The notes below the pieces were generated by a model that did no database searches, was not told the DNA's origin, and saw only the letters and a list, made by a program, of their open reading frames with translations. A stretch of DNA of 5,851 nucleotides from Deltaproteobacteria bacterium (GTDB lineage Bacteria > Desulfobacterota > Syntrophobacteria > BM002), in contig JAGFXI010000135.1 of NCBI GenBank assembly GCA_017861095.1, positions 1-5,851 on the forward strand, written 5' to 3'. The position numbers and the translations under genes are program-made. Shown here piece after piece: positions 5,587 through 5,851 of this stretch (position 1 is its first letter; the number at the start of each line of letters is the position of its first letter).

Positions 5587-5851
5587 TCACTTTGCTTCCG
5601 GGATCGCATCCGGGAAGAAGGCCTGCTGGCCCTGGATCTTATAGTTGGCGATGAGCGCCTGGGCCTTGGGCGAAACCAGCCACTTGGCAAACTTGTCAGC
5701 CCACTCGAACTTGACGTGGGGGTATTTCTTCGGGCTCACGGGAAGAATCCCGTAGGGGTTGAAGAGGCGTGGATCGCCTTCGCAGAGGATCTCGAGGTCG
5801 AGTCCCTCCTTTCTCCCGTACTTGTACTCCAGGTAGGTTCCCCGATCGGCA
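5587..5851 (-). CDS. tupA: Tungstate-binding protein TupA, C-terminal part
   Basis: Only the last 87 residues are in the window; the N-terminus with its signal peptide lies beyond the right edge. TupA is the extracytoplasmic (periplasmic or lipid-anchored) protein that captures tungstate and delivers it to TupB. The visible part contains DRGTYLEYK, LFNPYGILPVSPKKYP, a WADKFAKWLVSPKAQALI segment, and the ending YKIQGQQAFFPDA. These match the second lobe and end of TupA-type binding proteins and distinguish it from ModA. It is first in the operon. The stop at 5587-5589 is a TGA followed by 25 further open codons in the same frame, but the protein already ends where the family usually does. The gap to tupB (5500-5586) shows no clear promoter or terminator. 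Confidence 0.9.
   Translation of the reverse strand, partial: ADRGTYLEYKYGRKEGLDLEILCEGDPRLFNPYGILPVSPKKYPHVKFEWADKFAKWLVSPKAQALIANYKIQGQQAFFPDAIPEAK

Overview
The window is GC-rich, densely coded bacterial DNA, with almost every gene on the minus strand. It suggests an anaerobe or facultative anaerobe that uses selenocysteine and imports tungstate. Desulfobacterota or a related lineage would fit, but that is an inference from gene content, because there is no rRNA or other phylogenetic marker here.

Layout from left to right. Positions 1-180 hold no complete gene. They contain a minus-strand promoter-like element on a perfect 14-bp palindrome, a 30-bp interrupted inverted repeat, a second hairpin, and possibly the first codons of a minus-strand gene running off the left edge. 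Positions 181-579 (-) encode a YjbQ/UPF0047 protein. Positions 657-1889 (-) encode a 410-residue helical protein I cannot assign. Positions 1890-2126 are a divergent intergenic region. Positions 2127-2303 (+) encode a 58-residue protein with an XRE-like helix-turn-helix pattern, the only plus-strand gene I accept. A hairpin at 2331-2363 separates it from the convergent gene on its right.

The main result is at 2389-3621 (-). It looks like two short reading frames, an N-terminal ferredoxin-like piece and a C-terminal CCG-domain piece. They are one frame interrupted by a single TGA at 2938-2940. Translating through it gives a complete 410-residue HdrD/DsrK/GlpC-type Fe-S oxidoreductase. The TGA falls where I expect the Cys of a Pro-Glu-Cys-Gly-His-Ala motif. 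A hairpin with a GGCU apical loop lies 22 nt downstream, as expected for a bacterial SECIS. I read this gene as a selenoprotein that standard gene calling would split or discard.

The right end (3792-5851, -) is a tungstate ABC importer in the order tupA (C-terminal 87 residues only), tupB, tupC. TupA captures tungstate outside the membrane, TupB forms the channel, and TupC is the ATPase with a C-terminal TOBE-like domain. Tungsten and selenium meet in enzymes such as W/Se formate dehydrogenases. The importer and the selenoprotein are therefore metabolically compatible neighbours, but a 170-bp gap separates them and nothing in the window shows that they act together.
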